A stretch of DNA of 64,000 nucleotides from Halorussus rarus (GCF_003369835.1 NZ_QPMJ01000003.1:186001-250000), one strand, 5' to 3'. Shown: positions 1-8,208, numbered from the stretch's first letter. Notes: generated from the letters alone by a model not told the origin. Translations and numbers: made by a program.

Positions 1-54
1 CGAGGACATTTATCGGGTGTATCCGAGCGCAGGTTCATAAACTAGATGTTCTCT

Positions 55-74
55 GGCGGGCTCCGCCGCCCGCC
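55..74 (-). terminator. GC-rich inverted repeat after the proline dehydrogenase gene
   Basis: A perfect 7-bp stem (55-61 with 68-74, loop 62-67) lies just past the stop codon of the minus-strand proline dehydrogenase gene. No T-run follows it on the minus strand, so a role as a transcription end is only suggested by position. Further left, positions 35-42 read as a TATA-like box on the minus strand, so a gene probably starts just outside the left edge. Confidence 0.3.
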
Positions 75-102
75 GAGTCTCAAACGATCCCCGTCCGAGC
101 GC

Positions 103-939
103 TCACCGACCCAGGACCGCCCGGAGCGCGAACAGCAGGTTCTCCTTGCGCTCGGCCGCGCGCCGGTAGAAGTACGACAGCCACTTGTCGCCGTAGGGGA
201 CGTACTGCCAGACCTCGTACTCCGACGCGAGTTCGTACTGGGCGTCCTCGCGCACGCCCATCAGCATCTGGACCTCGAAGTCGGTGCCGTACTCCTCGTG
301 GAGCGCCTTCGCGCGGTCGATCATCTCCGGGTCGTGACTCCCGACCGCGATGCCGCCGTCGAAGTGCTCGAACATGTACTCCAGTTGCTCCCGGTAGGCG
401 GCGTCGACCGCGGACTTCTCCTTGCGGGCGACGTCGGCCGGCGGGTCGTAGGCGCCCTTCACGAGCCGGACCTTCCCCGGGACGTCCGCGAGGCGCTCGA
501 GGTCGTCGTCGGTGCGCCGGAGGTTCGCCTGGACGCAGACGCCGACGCCGCCCCCGTGTCGCCGGGCGAGCTTCTCGTAGGCGTCGAGGGTCGCGTCGGT
601 CGTGGTGTGGTCCTCCATGTCGACCCAGACGAACACGCCGCGGTCGGCGGCGTAGTCGGCGATGCGCTCGACGTTCTCGCGGAACACCTCGGTCCCGGCG
701 TCGAGGCCGATCTGGGAGGGCTTGACCGAGACGCAGGCGTCGACCGCGGTGTCCTCGATGTCGTCGACGAGCCGGAGGTACGCCTCGGCGTCCTCGTCGG
801 CCGGGCCGCGGTCGTCGTAGTGCTCGCCCAGCAGGTTCAGGATGGCCCTGACGTTCCGGTCGTTCAGCTCCCGGGCGTGGTCGAGCGCCGTGGCCGGCGT
901 CTCGCCGGCGACGAACCGACTGGCGACGGGGGGAATCAT
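103..939 (-). CDS. putA: Proline dehydrogenase
   Basis: Monofunctional FAD-dependent proline dehydrogenase of 278 aa, which oxidises proline to pyrroline-5-carboxylate in the first step of proline catabolism; probably cytoplasmic or membrane-associated. The TIM-barrel hallmarks are visible: the VKGAY strand near residue 165 and the C-terminal substrate-binding helix YFYRRAAERKEN near residue 255, where the paired arginines bind the proline carboxylate. Length fits the short archaeal and Gram-positive PutB/FadM-type enzymes rather than bifunctional PutA. The start fits a leaderless mRNA, because a TATA box (GTTATAAG, 962-969) sits about 26 nt before the ATG. No P5C dehydrogenase lies next to it in the window. 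Confidence 0.93.
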   Translation of the reverse strand: MIPPVASRFVAGETPATALDHARELNDRNVRAILNLLGEHYDDRGPADEDAEAYLRLVDDIEDTAVDACVSVKPSQIGLDAGTEVFRENVERIADYAADRGVFVWVDMEDHTTTDATLDAYEKLARRHGGGVGVCVQANLRRTDDDLERLADVPGKVRLVKGAYDPPADVARKEKSAVDAAYREQLEYMFEHFDGGIAVGSHDPEMIDRAKALHEEYGTDFEVQMLMGVREDAQYELASEYEVWQYVPYGDKWLSYFYRRAAERKENLLFALRAVLGR

Positions 940-1043
940 GGTCGGCTCTTGGAACCCCTCGTCTTATAACGTTGCCATCTGAGACACCGTCGCGAAAAAT
1001 AGCCGCTCCGGTCGTCAGCGTCGCCCGCGGCGAGTCAGTTCGC

Positions 1044-1673
1044 TCAGGCCGTCTCGTTGCCGTCGGTCTCGTTACCGTCGGTCTGGTTGCCGTCACCGCC
1101 GCCGCCGGGCGAGAACTGGACGGTGACCATGCCGAGTTCGTTGTAGCCCTGGTTGCCGTAGTCGTTCTCGTCCGGGCCGTAGAACCCGTCGTAGTCGCCG
1201 GAGTCGATGCCGAACTGCTGGAAGTCGTCGGGGCCGAACGGCCCGAACGCGGGGCTCAGCGTGTACGTCTGTCCCTGCTGGACGTTCGCGCTCTCTTGGA
1301 CGAACAGCAGCGCCCACGACTGGCGACCGACCTGGTAGTTGACCACCCGGGTGTTGAAGTTCGCGAACACCGCGGCGTCGTCGAACAGCAGCTCGTCGTT
1401 CGCATCGGTCAGGAAGTCGTTCTCCTCGTTCTCGAGCGGCGCCCAGTCTATCGACTCGGAGACGATTTCGAACTGCGCGCGGGGATGGAACTGAGTGCTG
1501 AACATCACTCCGCGCATCACGTTGCCGTCCTGGTTGCCGCCGTCCTGTGCCGCGACCGTGCCCGCCCCGGACAGCCCCGTGGCGAGGCCGCCCGACGCGA
1601 TGGCGCTCTTCTTCATGAACGACCGGCGCGATTCGTCCGCGAGTCCGCCGAGGATACTGTCGTTGTCCGTCAT
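1044..1673 (-). CDS. Tat-exported protein of unknown function (paralog of next gene)
   Basis: A 209-aa protein that I cannot assign to a function. The N-terminus carries a twin-arginine signal (RRSFMKKSA at residues 16-24, then a short hydrophobic stretch ending GTVAAQ), so it should be exported folded. The mature part begins with a Phe-rich strand motif (MFSTQFHPRAQFEIVSES) and ends in a Gly/Asn/Thr/Glu-rich tail (NQTDGNETDGNE) with N-glycosylation sequons, typical of haloarchaeal surface proteins. The protein encoded 42 nt upstream on the same strand (1716-2144) is clearly homologous along its length, so the two form a tandem pair, probably one operon. No membrane anchor is visible at the C-terminus. 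Confidence 0.75.
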   Translation of the reverse strand: MTDNDSILGGLADESRRSFMKKSAIASGGLATGLSGAGTVAAQDGGNQDGNVMRGVMFSTQFHPRAQFEIVSESIDWAPLENEENDFLTDANDELLFDDAAVFANFNTRVVNYQVGRQSWALLFVQESANVQQGQTYTLSPAFGPFGPDDFQQFGIDSGDYDGFYGPDENDYGNQGYNELGMVTVQFSPGGGGDGNQTDGNETDGNETA

Positions 1674-1715
1674 CCTTGTGTGGTATAAGCTGAATCGGTT
1701 AGCGAACTATTCGGT

Positions 1716-2144
1716 TCAGATTCCGTCACGGTCGAACCATTCGTCGTCATCGTCGACGTTACCGACCGGCGAGAACGTCACGTTGATAAGGTTCGACGAT
1801 GGCGTGTCGCCGCCGCCGTCGTTGGCGCCGTCGTCGTCGATGTCCGCCCAGTCCCCGCCGAGGCGGTAGAGGACGCCCTGCTGGATCTCGGCGTCCTCGT
1901 ACGGGAAGAAGAACGCGAACATGTTCCGCGCGCCCGTGTACTGGATGAGCCGGTTGTCGAAACTGGACAGGAACTGCCCCTCGCCCGCTCCGGCGGGGGT
2001 CGACATTCCCTGGAGCTCGGTCGAGACGACGTGGAACTGCCCGTCCGGGAAGAACTGGTTCTGGAACATGTACGCCTCCCCGCCGCCGTCGTCTTGCAAC
2101 GCACCTTCGTTCGCCGTGATGTCGCTGTTGTCGTTCCCCATCAT
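1716..2144 (-). CDS. Signal-less paralog of the neighbouring Tat-exported protein
   Basis: A 142-aa protein of unknown function, homologous to the product of 1044-1673. The aligned blocks are MFxxQFxPxxQFxxVS near the start, an NxRLIQYxxAR block, an IQQGxxYxL block and a final VTFSP strand. Unlike its neighbour it has no twin-arginine or Sec signal. The reading frame upstream is closed by a TGA at 2172-2174 with no other start codon before the ATG, so the signal is truly absent rather than misannotated. A TATA box (GCTTATATC, 2224-2233) lies about 80 nt upstream and would give a leadered transcript for the pair. It is either a cytoplasmic partner or a copy that lost its export signal. Confidence 0.65.
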   Translation of the reverse strand: MMGNDNSDITANEGALQDDGGGEAYMFQNQFFPDGQFHVVSTELQGMSTPAGAGEGQFLSSFDNRLIQYTGARNMFAFFFPYEDAEIQQGVLYRLGGDWADIDDDGANDGGGDTPSSNLINVTFSPVGNVDDDDEWFDRDGI

Positions 2145-2291
2145 TGTCTCAGAGAGTAGGATTGTCCCGCGTCAGGACATGCGTAACAACTCCGCCCACG
2201 CGGTTAATGGCGTTGGCCACTTCCTGATATAAGCCGCTTTTAGCCCTTCTAAAGGGAATTTTACTCGAATAACGGTTCCGACAATGCAACG

Positions 2292-2843
2292 TTACCGGGA
2301 GTTCGAGGAGGCCGCCCGTCCTTCGCCGCCGATGTCGATTCCGAAGTGATAGACGGCCGCCTGGGCGGCGAGACCCAGTCCCAGGAGTGCGAGGTTCCGT
2401 GCCGGTGCCCCCAGCGGGATGATCTCGATGGTGAGCTTCCGCGAGAACACCGGCCAGAACGGGCTGATCGGTTGCGTACCCGGGAGCAGGACGAGCATGT
2501 CGGCGATGACGTGACCCGAGACGCCGACGAACGTGCCGGCCGCCCCCCAGACGAACACGCGCTTCGGAGTCAGACTCGACCAGCGAGGCGTGGCCGACGA
2601 AGCGAGGTACGCCCGGTAGGCCGCCCAGCCGAGCGCGCCGACGACGCCCGCGGCGACCGCCGCGAAGAGGAACGTGTGGGTCACCCCGTGATGGGTCACG
2701 ACCGGAAGGTGCTTGTCGAGGTCCGGAAGCAGGGCGACGAGGACCACGAACGCGGAGAACACCGTCCCGGCCTTCCGACCGAGGAACGATGCGAACGGTG
2801 CAGCGACGAGGAGCGCGACGCCGTAGTGGCCAGTCGGGTACAT
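2292..2843 (-). CDS. YdjM/DUF457-type membrane-bound metal-dependent hydrolase family protein
   Basis: A 183-aa integral membrane protein. The N-terminal signature of the YdjM (DUF457, LexA-binding/metal hydrolase-like) family is clear: a His in MYPTGHYGVALL, then LLPDLDKHLP and HHGVTHT around residues 40-58, which supply the conserved D, H and HRGxTH-like metal-binding positions within four or five hydrophobic segments. A further conserved GHVIADML lies near residue 105. The family has no settled function in archaea; a zinc- or iron-dependent hydrolase acting at the membrane is the usual guess. It is monocistronic, flanked by a convergent-looking tail region and a small membrane-protein gene upstream. 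Confidence 0.8.
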   Translation of the reverse strand: MYPTGHYGVALLVAAPFASFLGRKAGTVFSAFVVLVALLPDLDKHLPVVTHHGVTHTFLFAAVAAGVVGALGWAAYRAYLASSATPRWSSLTPKRVFVWGAAGTFVGVSGHVIADMLVLLPGTQPISPFWPVFSRKLTIEIIPLGAPARNLALLGLGLAAQAAVYHFGIDIGGEGRAASSNSR

Positions 2844-2900
2844 GAGAGACGGACTGCCCCGACTACGTCGCAGAGGTAGGTAACGGTTGTCGCCGACGGA

Positions 2901-3104
2901 TCAGGCCGGAGCCAGGACGCCGAGACGACGGAACCCCCACCCGACGAGACCGATCCCCGCGATGACCCCGGCCCCGAGGACCGCGACCGGGAGCAGTTGC
3001 CCCGGGATCGGTCCGCGAAAGGGGTCGAAGAGCAGTTGCCAGAGGCAGTAGGAGACCAGCGTCGTCCCGACGATCACGGCCATCGGTTCGAGTGCGTCGG
3101 TCAC
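2901..3104 (-). CDS. Small two-helix membrane protein
   Basis: A 67-aa protein beginning at GTG 3104 (an internal ATG at 3083 would give 60 aa). Two hydrophobic segments are separated by the loop [11 protein letters not shown]: the first runs through [18 protein letters not shown], the second through [18 protein letters not shown], followed by a basic end (FRRLG). This is the plan of many short haloarchaeal membrane proteins of unknown role. It is divergent from carS, with which it shares a 90-nt upstream region. The start codon is uncertain; a reading frame continuing upstream to 3842 is only the antisense shadow of carS. Confidence 0.5.
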   Translation of the reverse strand: MTDALEPMAVIVGTTLVSYCLWQLLFDPFRGPIPGQLLPVAVLGAGVIAGIGLVGWGFRRLGVLAPA

Positions 3105-3191
3105 GGTGGACGTACGCGCCCGCGCCCCGTAAGGCCACTCGCCGGGGACGAACCTCTGGTTCTTAAGGGTCGCCGGTCCGCGTATCGCCAT

Positions 3192-3737
3192 ATGGGTGTC
3201 ATCGAGACCGTCGCGGTCGCGCTGTGGGCGATGTTGCCGGCCTACGTCCCGAACAACGCCGCGGTGCTGGCGGGCGGCGGCCGGCCCATCGACGCCGGGC
3301 GGACGTGGAACGGGCGCCGACTCCTCGGCGACGGCAAGACGTGGCGGGGCACCGCGGTCGGAACCGCCGTCGGGGCGGCGCTGGCGCTGGTCCTCAACGC
3401 GGTCGAACCCGCCGTCTCGGACCTGGTGGGCGTCGGCCTGCCGACGTTCCCGCTCGCGGTCGCTGTCGCGCTCCCGGCGGGCGCGATGCTCGGCGACATC
3501 GCGGCGTCGTTCCTCAAGCGCCGGACCGGCCGCGAGCGCGGCGCGGCGTTCCCCGGGGTCGACCAGCTCGACTTCGTGGTGTTCGCGCTCCTGCTGGCGT
3601 TCCTGGCCGCGCCCGACTGGTTCGGCGACGTGTTCACCGTCCCGGTGCTCGCGGTCGTCGTCGTCGCGACGCCGGTCTTGCACCTGGTGACGAACGGAAT
3701 CGCGTACGTACTCGGGCTGAAGGACGAGCCCTGGTAA
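3192..3737 (+). CDS. carS: CDP-archaeol synthase (CTP:geranylgeranylglycerol phosphate cytidylyltransferase)
   Basis: A 181-aa polytopic membrane enzyme that activates digeranylgeranylglycerol phosphate with CTP to CDP-archaeol, the branch point for archaeal phospholipid headgroups. Family hallmarks are seen: YVPNNAAVL near residue 18, the [13 protein letters not shown] loop near residues 43-55 and a catalytic-region [17 protein letters not shown] around 105-121, followed by the DQLDF motif near 130. About five membrane segments are present, as expected for the CdsA-like fold. The ATG at 3192 is chosen because it is preceded by a TTCTTAAGG TATA-like box about 30 nt upstream and because the family starts here. 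Confidence 0.93.
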   Translation: MGVIETVAVALWAMLPAYVPNNAAVLAGGGRPIDAGRTWNGRRLLGDGKTWRGTAVGTAVGAALALVLNAVEPAVSDLVGVGLPTFPLAVAVALPAGAMLGDIAASFLKRRTGRERGAAFPGVDQLDFVVFALLLAFLAAPDWFGDVFTVPVLAVVVVATPVLHLVTNGIAYVLGLKDEPW

Positions 3738-3738
3738 A

Positions 3739-3790
3739 CCACTTTTTGCTGCGGTCGCGCCCCCAGAGGCGCTCCCTTGCAAAAACGTGG
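3739..3790 (+). terminator. Imperfect inverted repeat with T-run downstream of carS
   Basis: Directly after carS, CCACTTTTTGC (3739-3749) pairs imperfectly with GCAAAAACGTGG (3779-3790), with GC-rich sequence between. The T5 run at 3743-3747 is a plausible archaeal termination site. A second, perfect dyad of 10-bp arms around one base (3800-3809 and 3811-3820) follows. The citrate synthase gene at 22-23 kb is followed by a similar TTTTGC...GCAAAA arrangement. Confidence 0.4.
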
Positions 3791-4027
3791 GAAAAACACC
3801 GTCAGAGCGACGCTCTGACGAGCCGTCGTTCGCGCCGCTCACGACGACACTTCGTCACCCCCTCACTCGCGCCTCCGGCGCTCGTCGAGGGTTCCTCGTG
3901 CCGCTCGCTCACTGCGTTCGCTCGCGGTGCAGACCGGGACTGCATCCCCCGACGCCGACCGCCGCACGACCCGGCCGGGAGTCGAGGTGTCCTGAAAATT
4001 TAAGCGCCCCGTCTCGGAATCACGGCC

Positions 4028-4231
4028 ATGGACGGCCGCCTCTACGAGTACCGCCGGGCCCTGTTCGGCGGCGTACTTGCGCTCGTATTCGCCCCGGTAC
4101 TCGCCAGCGCCGTCGTCGGATGGGAGCGGGCGACGGCTGTGCTGGGGCTGCTCGCCGCCGTTTTCGCACTCCTGTTGGTCCTCAAAGCGGCCAGCGCCTT
4201 CCTCGCTATCTTGGTCCGGTCCGTGCTGTGA
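4028..4231 (+). CDS. Small two-helix membrane protein
   Basis: A 67-aa protein with a short basic N-terminus (MDGRLYEYRRALFGG), then two hydrophobic helices, LALVFAPVLASAVVGW and AVLGLLAAVFALLLVLKA, and a third weak one to the C-terminus. No family recognised. The start is well supported: an AATTTAAG TATA box at 3997-4004 is about 27 nt before the ATG, so the mRNA is probably leaderless. The 290 bases separating it from carS hold only inverted repeats and G+C-rich sequence of the GCTCGCTCACTGCGTTCGC type that is common between haloarchaeal genes. Confidence 0.65.
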   Translation: MDGRLYEYRRALFGGVLALVFAPVLASAVVGWERATAVLGLLAAVFALLLVLKAASAFLAILVRSVL

Positions 4232-4568
4232 GCGACCGGAGACCGTCGGACGGAGCGGGCTCGCGACTCTCTGACACTGAGATCCTTGGGGCCGAGGCTC
4301 CTTTAGCCTCGGCGTAATCTGTGATCCCGTTTGTATCCACGGGGCGGTTTGCGGCCATGACCATGGCGCGCCGCCGAACAGGACGCGACCGGCGAGAGGG
4401 GCGACCGAACTGGCAGTCTCGACCGCCATCAGGCGGTCACCTCCGGTGCGGCAGTGGTTGGCGCGCGGATCTCCGCTTGCGTTCCGGAAGCTGGTTTCGT
4501 CTTGTTACCTACTTCGTATCGGAACCTATTTGTGCGTTTGACAACGAGACGGATAGTAGCTACCAGCC
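4232..4568. other. Intergenic region with one strong hairpin
   Basis: No convincing gene. It holds a perfect 9-bp hairpin (stem 4291-4299 with 4305-4313, loop 4300-4304) lying 60 nt after the small membrane-protein gene. The run CTTTAG in its loop side is not a typical terminator T-tract. Near the right end, sequence becomes less G+C-rich (4505-4560) and probably contains the promoter of the HxlR-type regulator. Confidence 0.4.
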
Positions 4569-4943
4569 ATGTCGTCCATCCATTCCCAGCCCGACGGCGT
4601 CGAGGAGAAGAACCCCGGCGCGTGCCCGGTGGTCGAGGCCATCGAGCAGATTGGCTCGAAGTGGCGGCTCGTCGTGCTCAGCGACCTCCACGAGAGCGAC
4701 GAGAAGCGTTTCAACGAACTCGAGCGCTCGACCGGCGCCAGCTCCCGGACGCTCTCGCGGGTGCTCGACGACCTCGAGGAGGCCGGCCTGGTGAACCGCC
4801 GGGTCGAGGACAAGCCCATCGCCACGTACTACAGCCTGACCGACAAGAGCCGCCAGCTCTGCCCCGTCTTCGAGGAGCTCGAATCCTGGGCCGACGAGTG
4901 GATCGACGCCGGCCCGGCCGACCCCGGCCCGGCCGACGACTGA
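4569..4943 (+). CDS. HxlR-family winged-helix transcriptional regulator
   Basis: A 124-aa DNA-binding protein of the HxlR/MarR-like family. The diagnostic N-terminal cysteine motif CPVVEAIEQIGSKWRLVVL spans residues 18-36, followed by the winged helix with RFNELERSTGASSRTLSRVL (about 47-66) as the recognition region and the wing VNRRVEDKPIATYYSLT. Cys18 is the conserved single cysteine that can act as a redox or electrophile sensor in some members; no second Cys near it is present, although C97 lies in QLCPVFEEL. Adjacent genes share no obvious substrate, so the target is unknown. It ends in an acidic GPADPGPADD tail. Confidence 0.9.
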   Translation: MSSIHSQPDGVEEKNPGACPVVEAIEQIGSKWRLVVLSDLHESDEKRFNELERSTGASSRTLSRVLDDLEEAGLVNRRVEDKPIATYYSLTDKSRQLCPVFEELESWADEWIDAGPADPGPADD

Positions 4944-5033
4944 CTCGGTCCGAACGAACGATTTCTCTCCCGGACGTCGCGCGCCCGCGCCAAACGGAAC
5001 CGCTTATCCGCCCGCCGCCCCGACTCACCGACG

Positions 5034-5555
5034 ATGACCGACGAGGAACTCATCGCGGCGCTCCGGGACGCCGACGCGGTCCAGTACGGCGAGTTCGAGC
5101 TCTCGCACGGCGGCACCAGCGACTACTACGTCGACAAGTACCTCTTCGAGACCGACCCCGACTGCCTCGAACGCATCGCCCGGGCGTTCGCCGAGCGGGT
5201 CGGCGACGAGAAGCTCGCGGGCGTCGCGCTGGGGGGCGTCCCGCTGGTCGCGGCCACCAGCGTCGAGACCGGCAACCCCTACGTCATCGCCCGCAAGCAG
5301 CAGAAGGAGTACGGCACGGCCAACCTGGTCGAGGGCCGCCTGGCGGAGGGCGAGGAGGTCGTCGTCCTCGAGGACATCGCCACCACCGGACAGAGCGCCG
5401 CCGACGCCGTCGAGGCGCTCCGCGACGCGGGCGCGACGGTGAACCGCGTGCTCGTCGTGGTGGACCGCGAGGAGGGCGCGGCCGAGAACCTCGCCGACCA
5501 CGGCGTGGAGCTCGAATCGCTGCTGACCGCGACCGACCTGCTCGACGCCGAGTAG
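5034..5555 (+). CDS. pyrE: Orotate phosphoribosyltransferase
   Basis: A 173-aa type I phosphoribosyltransferase that joins orotate to PRPP giving OMP in de novo pyrimidine synthesis. The substrate-handling motif [16 protein letters not shown] (residues 21-36) and the PRPP-binding loop [18 protein letters not shown] (about 108-125) are intact, as is the flexible-loop RKQQKEYGT segment with the catalytic Lys residues. Length is normal for an archaeal monofunctional enzyme. A CTTATCC box about 28 nt before the ATG supports this start. Two genes downstream lies an NCS2 nucleobase permease, and between them gfcR, whose sensor domain is itself PyrE-like. Confidence 0.95.
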   Translation: MTDEELIAALRDADAVQYGEFELSHGGTSDYYVDKYLFETDPDCLERIARAFAERVGDEKLAGVALGGVPLVAATSVETGNPYVIARKQQKEYGTANLVEGRLAEGEEVVVLEDIATTGQSAADAVEALRDAGATVNRVLVVVDREEGAAENLADHGVELESLLTATDLLDAE

Positions 5556-5613
5556 CCGCGACGCAGTCTTCGCGTCCGACTACGACTTCGTGCGCGACGC
5601 CGCGACCGCGACC

Positions 5614-5661
5614 CCACGATTACGCAACCGACCCCGACCACGATTGCGCAGTTCTGCAGAA
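5614..5661 (+). promoter_or_regulatory. Direct repeats and palindrome upstream of gfcR
   Basis: Two 13-bp copies differing at one base, CCACGATTACGCA (5614-5626) and CCACGATTGCGCA (5638-5650), are spaced 24 bp start to start. A perfect 10-bp palindrome TTCTGCAGAA (5652-5661) follows at once. They sit 20-70 bp upstream of the likely gfcR TATA box (GTATTCAAG, 5684-5692), where an activator or an autoregulating protein would bind. Confidence 0.4.
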
Positions 5662-5716
5662 ATTCCTCCGGTCGGCTATCGAGGTATTCAAGTTCGTGGG
5701 ATGATTCGGCCGAGAC

Positions 5717-6433
5717 ATGAACCGAGCAGAGAAGGCGACCCTGCAGTTGCAGGCGGTCGCCGTCCTCCGGATGCTGAAGGAGACCCGGACCTACGACGAA
5801 CTCGCGGCGGTGACGGGCCTCCCCGCGGGCGACCTCAACCGCTACGTCAACGGCCACGTCCTGCCGAGCGTCGACCGTGCGAAGGAGATCGTCGGCGGCG
5901 TCGGTCGCGAGGAGCTCGCCGAGGAACTCGAGGCCCGAATCCGGGTCGACGACGAGGGGTACGTCGACAACTCCGAGGTGGTCTTCGACCAGTCGTTCCT
6001 CGACCTGGTCGCCCCCGTGGCGGCCGAGACGTTCGACTTCGACCGCCCCGACGTGGTGCTGACCGCCGCGACCGACGGCATCACCCTCGGCGCGGCGATG
6101 GCGGGCTACTTCGACGCCCGGGTCGCCTACGCCAAGAAGTCCAAGGAGACCGCAGTCGAGGAGTTCATCGAGTCGCGCCAGCGCCTCCAGTCGGGCATCG
6201 AGCTCACCTACTACCTGCCGGCGTCGGCCATCGGCTCGGGCGAGACCGTGCTGGTGGTCGACGACCTCATCCGGTCGGGCGAGACCCAGGAGCTGCTGCT
6301 CGACATCGTGGACCGCGCCGACGCCGCGGTCGGCGGGGTCTTCGCGCTCATCGCGGCCGGCGAGGAGGGCATGGAGCGCGCGAAGAGCCGGACCGACGCC
6401 CCGGTCGGCGCGCTGACGACGTTCGTGGAGTGA
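5717..6433 (+). CDS. gfcR: Transcriptional regulator GfcR (PRTase-domain sugar regulator)
   Basis: A 238-aa two-domain protein: an N-terminal helix-turn-helix (residues 1-60, core YDELAAVTGLPAGDLNRYVNG) followed by a phosphoribosyltransferase-like domain with the PRPP loop VLVVDDLIRSGETQELL near residues 180-195. This is the architecture of GfcR, described in Haloferax as the activator of genes for fructose uptake and glycolysis and formerly annotated as a second pyrE. The intact acidic PRPP loop suggests that it binds a nucleotide-sugar-phosphate type effector; catalysis is not implied. It has its own promoter region with repeated sites. Confidence 0.88.
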   Translation: MNRAEKATLQLQAVAVLRMLKETRTYDELAAVTGLPAGDLNRYVNGHVLPSVDRAKEIVGGVGREELAEELEARIRVDDEGYVDNSEVVFDQSFLDLVAPVAAETFDFDRPDVVLTAATDGITLGAAMAGYFDARVAYAKKSKETAVEEFIESRQRLQSGIELTYYLPASAIGSGETVLVVDDLIRSGETQELLLDIVDRADAAVGGVFALIAAGEEGMERAKSRTDAPVGALTTFVE

Positions 6434-6562
6434 GCCCCCCGACCGTCGCGCGGGTTTCACGCGGTACGCCGGCGCCCACTTCGCGAACGCGGGCGCGTCG
6501 GGTAATTGTGGGCACGTCCATGTGGTGTTCCGGATTTCTACCCGGTAATCGGCGGCGAATCG

Positions 6563-6611
6563 ATGCACTGTTGTGCATATCTGCGTTCTCGCGATGAGAA
6601 TACTTAAATAT
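6563..6611 (+). promoter_or_regulatory. NCS2 permease promoter with two dyads
   Basis: Upstream of the permease there are two inverted repeats: ATGCAC-4 nt-GTGCAT (6563-6578) and TTCTC-5 nt-GAGAA (6586-6600). The second abuts the TATA box CTTAAATAT (6602-6611), which lies about 34 nt before the ATG at 6641. A second GTGCAT occurs at 6633-6638, next to the start codon. The arrangement looks like operator sites around a promoter. Confidence 0.45.
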
Positions 6612-6640
6612 CCGTTCGCGAGTATGCCCACTCGTGCATC

Positions 6641-8062
6641 ATGGGTATTGAAGAAACGACCGACGCGCGCTCCGACTCGGGCGTGACCGGCGCGCTCGCG
6701 GAGTACTTCGGCTTCGAGGAGCACGGCACGGACCTCCGGACCGAGATACTGGCGGGGCTGACGACGTTCCTGACGATGAGCTACATCGTCGTGGTCAACC
6801 CCGACATCCTGGCGCAGGCCATCCAGCTCCAGAACTACTCGGCCGCCCAGACCGAGTCGATGCTGGCGGTCGTCACCCTCATCGCGGCGGCCGTGGCGAC
6901 GCTGACGATGGCGTTCTACGCCAACAGGCCGTTCGCGCAGGCGCCCGGCCTCGGCCTGAACGCCTTCTTCGCGATCACGGTCGTCATCGGGATGGGCATC
7001 GCGTGGCAGGTCGCGCTGGCGGCCGTCGTCGCGGAAGGGATCATCTTCATCGTGCTCACCGCCGTCGGCGCCCGCGAGTACGTCATCCGGCTGTTTCCCG
7101 AACCCGTGAAGTTCGCGGTCGGCACGGGTATCGGCCTGTTTCTCGCCATCATCGGCCTCGAGGCGATGGGTATCGTCACGGGCGAGGGCGGCACCATCGT
7201 CGCGCTCGCCCCGATCGGCCAGAGTCCGGTCGCCGTCGTCTCGGTCGTCGGCCTGTTCCTCACCTTCGCGCTCTACGCCCGGAACGTCCCCGGGTCGATC
7301 ATCCTCGGCATCCTGCTGACGACCGGCATCGGCTACGCCGCCGAGTGGGCCGGTCTGGTCGGGGCCGGCACGCTCACCCCCGGCGCGGCCGCGACCACCT
7401 ACGACATCACGCCGCTCGCCGGCGCCTTCCTCGACGGGCTCCGCGACATCGAGGCGTTCTCGTTCGCGCTCGTCGTCTTCACGTTCTTCTTCGTCGACTT
7501 CTTCGACACCGCGGGCACCCTGACGGGCGTCTCGCAGATCGCCGGCTTCCTCGACGAGGACGGCCACCTCCCGGACATCGACCGGCCCCTGATGGCCGAC
7601 GCGGTCGGCACCACGGTCGGCGGGATGCTCGGCACCTCGACCGTCACGACCTACATCGAGTCGGCCTCCGGCGTCGAGGAGGGCGGCCGCACCGGGATGA
7701 CCGCGCTGACGGTCGGCGTCCTGTTCCTGGTCTCGCTGGTGTTCGTGCCGGTCGCCGCCGCGATTCCGATGTACGCCTCCCACATCGCGCTGGTCGTCAT
7801 CGGCGTCGTGATGCTCCAGAACGTCGTCGACATCGACTGGGACGACGTCACGAACGTCGTGCCCGCCGGCCTGACCATCCTCATCATGCCGTTCGCCTAC
7901 TCGATCGCGTACGGCATCGCCGCGGGCATCGTCTCCTACCCCATCGTCAAGCTCGCCGCCGGCAAGCGCGAGGACGTCCGGCTCGGCCACTGGGTGCTGG
8001 CGGCCGCGTTCGTCGTCTACTTCTTCGTCCGGACCAGCGGGGTCCTCCAGGCCAGCGTCTGA
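6641..8062 (+). CDS. NCS2-family nucleobase permease (AzgA/PbuG-like)
   Basis: A 473-aa polytopic transporter of the AzgA branch of the nucleobase:cation symporter 2 superfamily, probably carrying hypoxanthine, guanine or adenine. Seen features: N-terminal TEILAGLTTFLTMSYIVVVNP (about 35-55), which is diagnostic of the AzgA group, a PGLGLNAFFA motif near 103-112, FFVDFFDTAGTL near 285-296 and the late GTSTVTTYIESASGVEEGGRTG at about 330-351 that forms the substrate region. Ten or more membrane helices are present. The neighbouring pyrE and gfcR and the dyad-rich promoter suggest that uptake is regulated with nucleotide supply. Confidence 0.92.
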   Translation: MGIEETTDARSDSGVTGALAEYFGFEEHGTDLRTEILAGLTTFLTMSYIVVVNPDILAQAIQLQNYSAAQTESMLAVVTLIAAAVATLTMAFYANRPFAQAPGLGLNAFFAITVVIGMGIAWQVALAAVVAEGIIFIVLTAVGAREYVIRLFPEPVKFAVGTGIGLFLAIIGLEAMGIVTGEGGTIVALAPIGQSPVAVVSVVGLFLTFALYARNVPGSIILGILLTTGIGYAAEWAGLVGAGTLTPGAAATTYDITPLAGAFLDGLRDIEAFSFALVVFTFFFVDFFDTAGTLTGVSQIAGFLDEDGHLPDIDRPLMADAVGTTVGGMLGTSTVTTYIESASGVEEGGRTGMTALTVGVLFLVSLVFVPVAAAIPMYASHIALVVIGVVMLQNVVDIDWDDVTNVVPAGLTILIMPFAYSIAYGIAAGIVSYPIVKLAAGKREDVRLGHWVLAAAFVVYFFVRTSGVLQASV

Positions 8063-8208
8063 GCCGCTCGGTCTCGCCTCCGACTCTTCTCCGCCTCTCT
8101 GCGTTCGGTTCTCGGGTCGAACCTCCTCGGACCTCGGTCACTCCCTTTGCGAGTCGTTGTCTTGCCGAGTAACAGTTATGTCGTCGGACGTCGATGTATA
8201 TCTCGACA

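Noticed and set aside
1495-1869. Plus-strand frame over the tandem unknown genes
   Set aside because: It is antisense to the Tat-exported protein and its paralog, with Ser/Pro/Arg-rich low complexity.
5279-7990. A 903-codon minus-strand reading frame across pyrE, gfcR and the permease
   Set aside because: It is antisense to three well-supported genes, is composed of repetitive Arg/Asp/Gly/Val-rich sequence and has no domain. Long open antisense frames are an effect of very high GC3.
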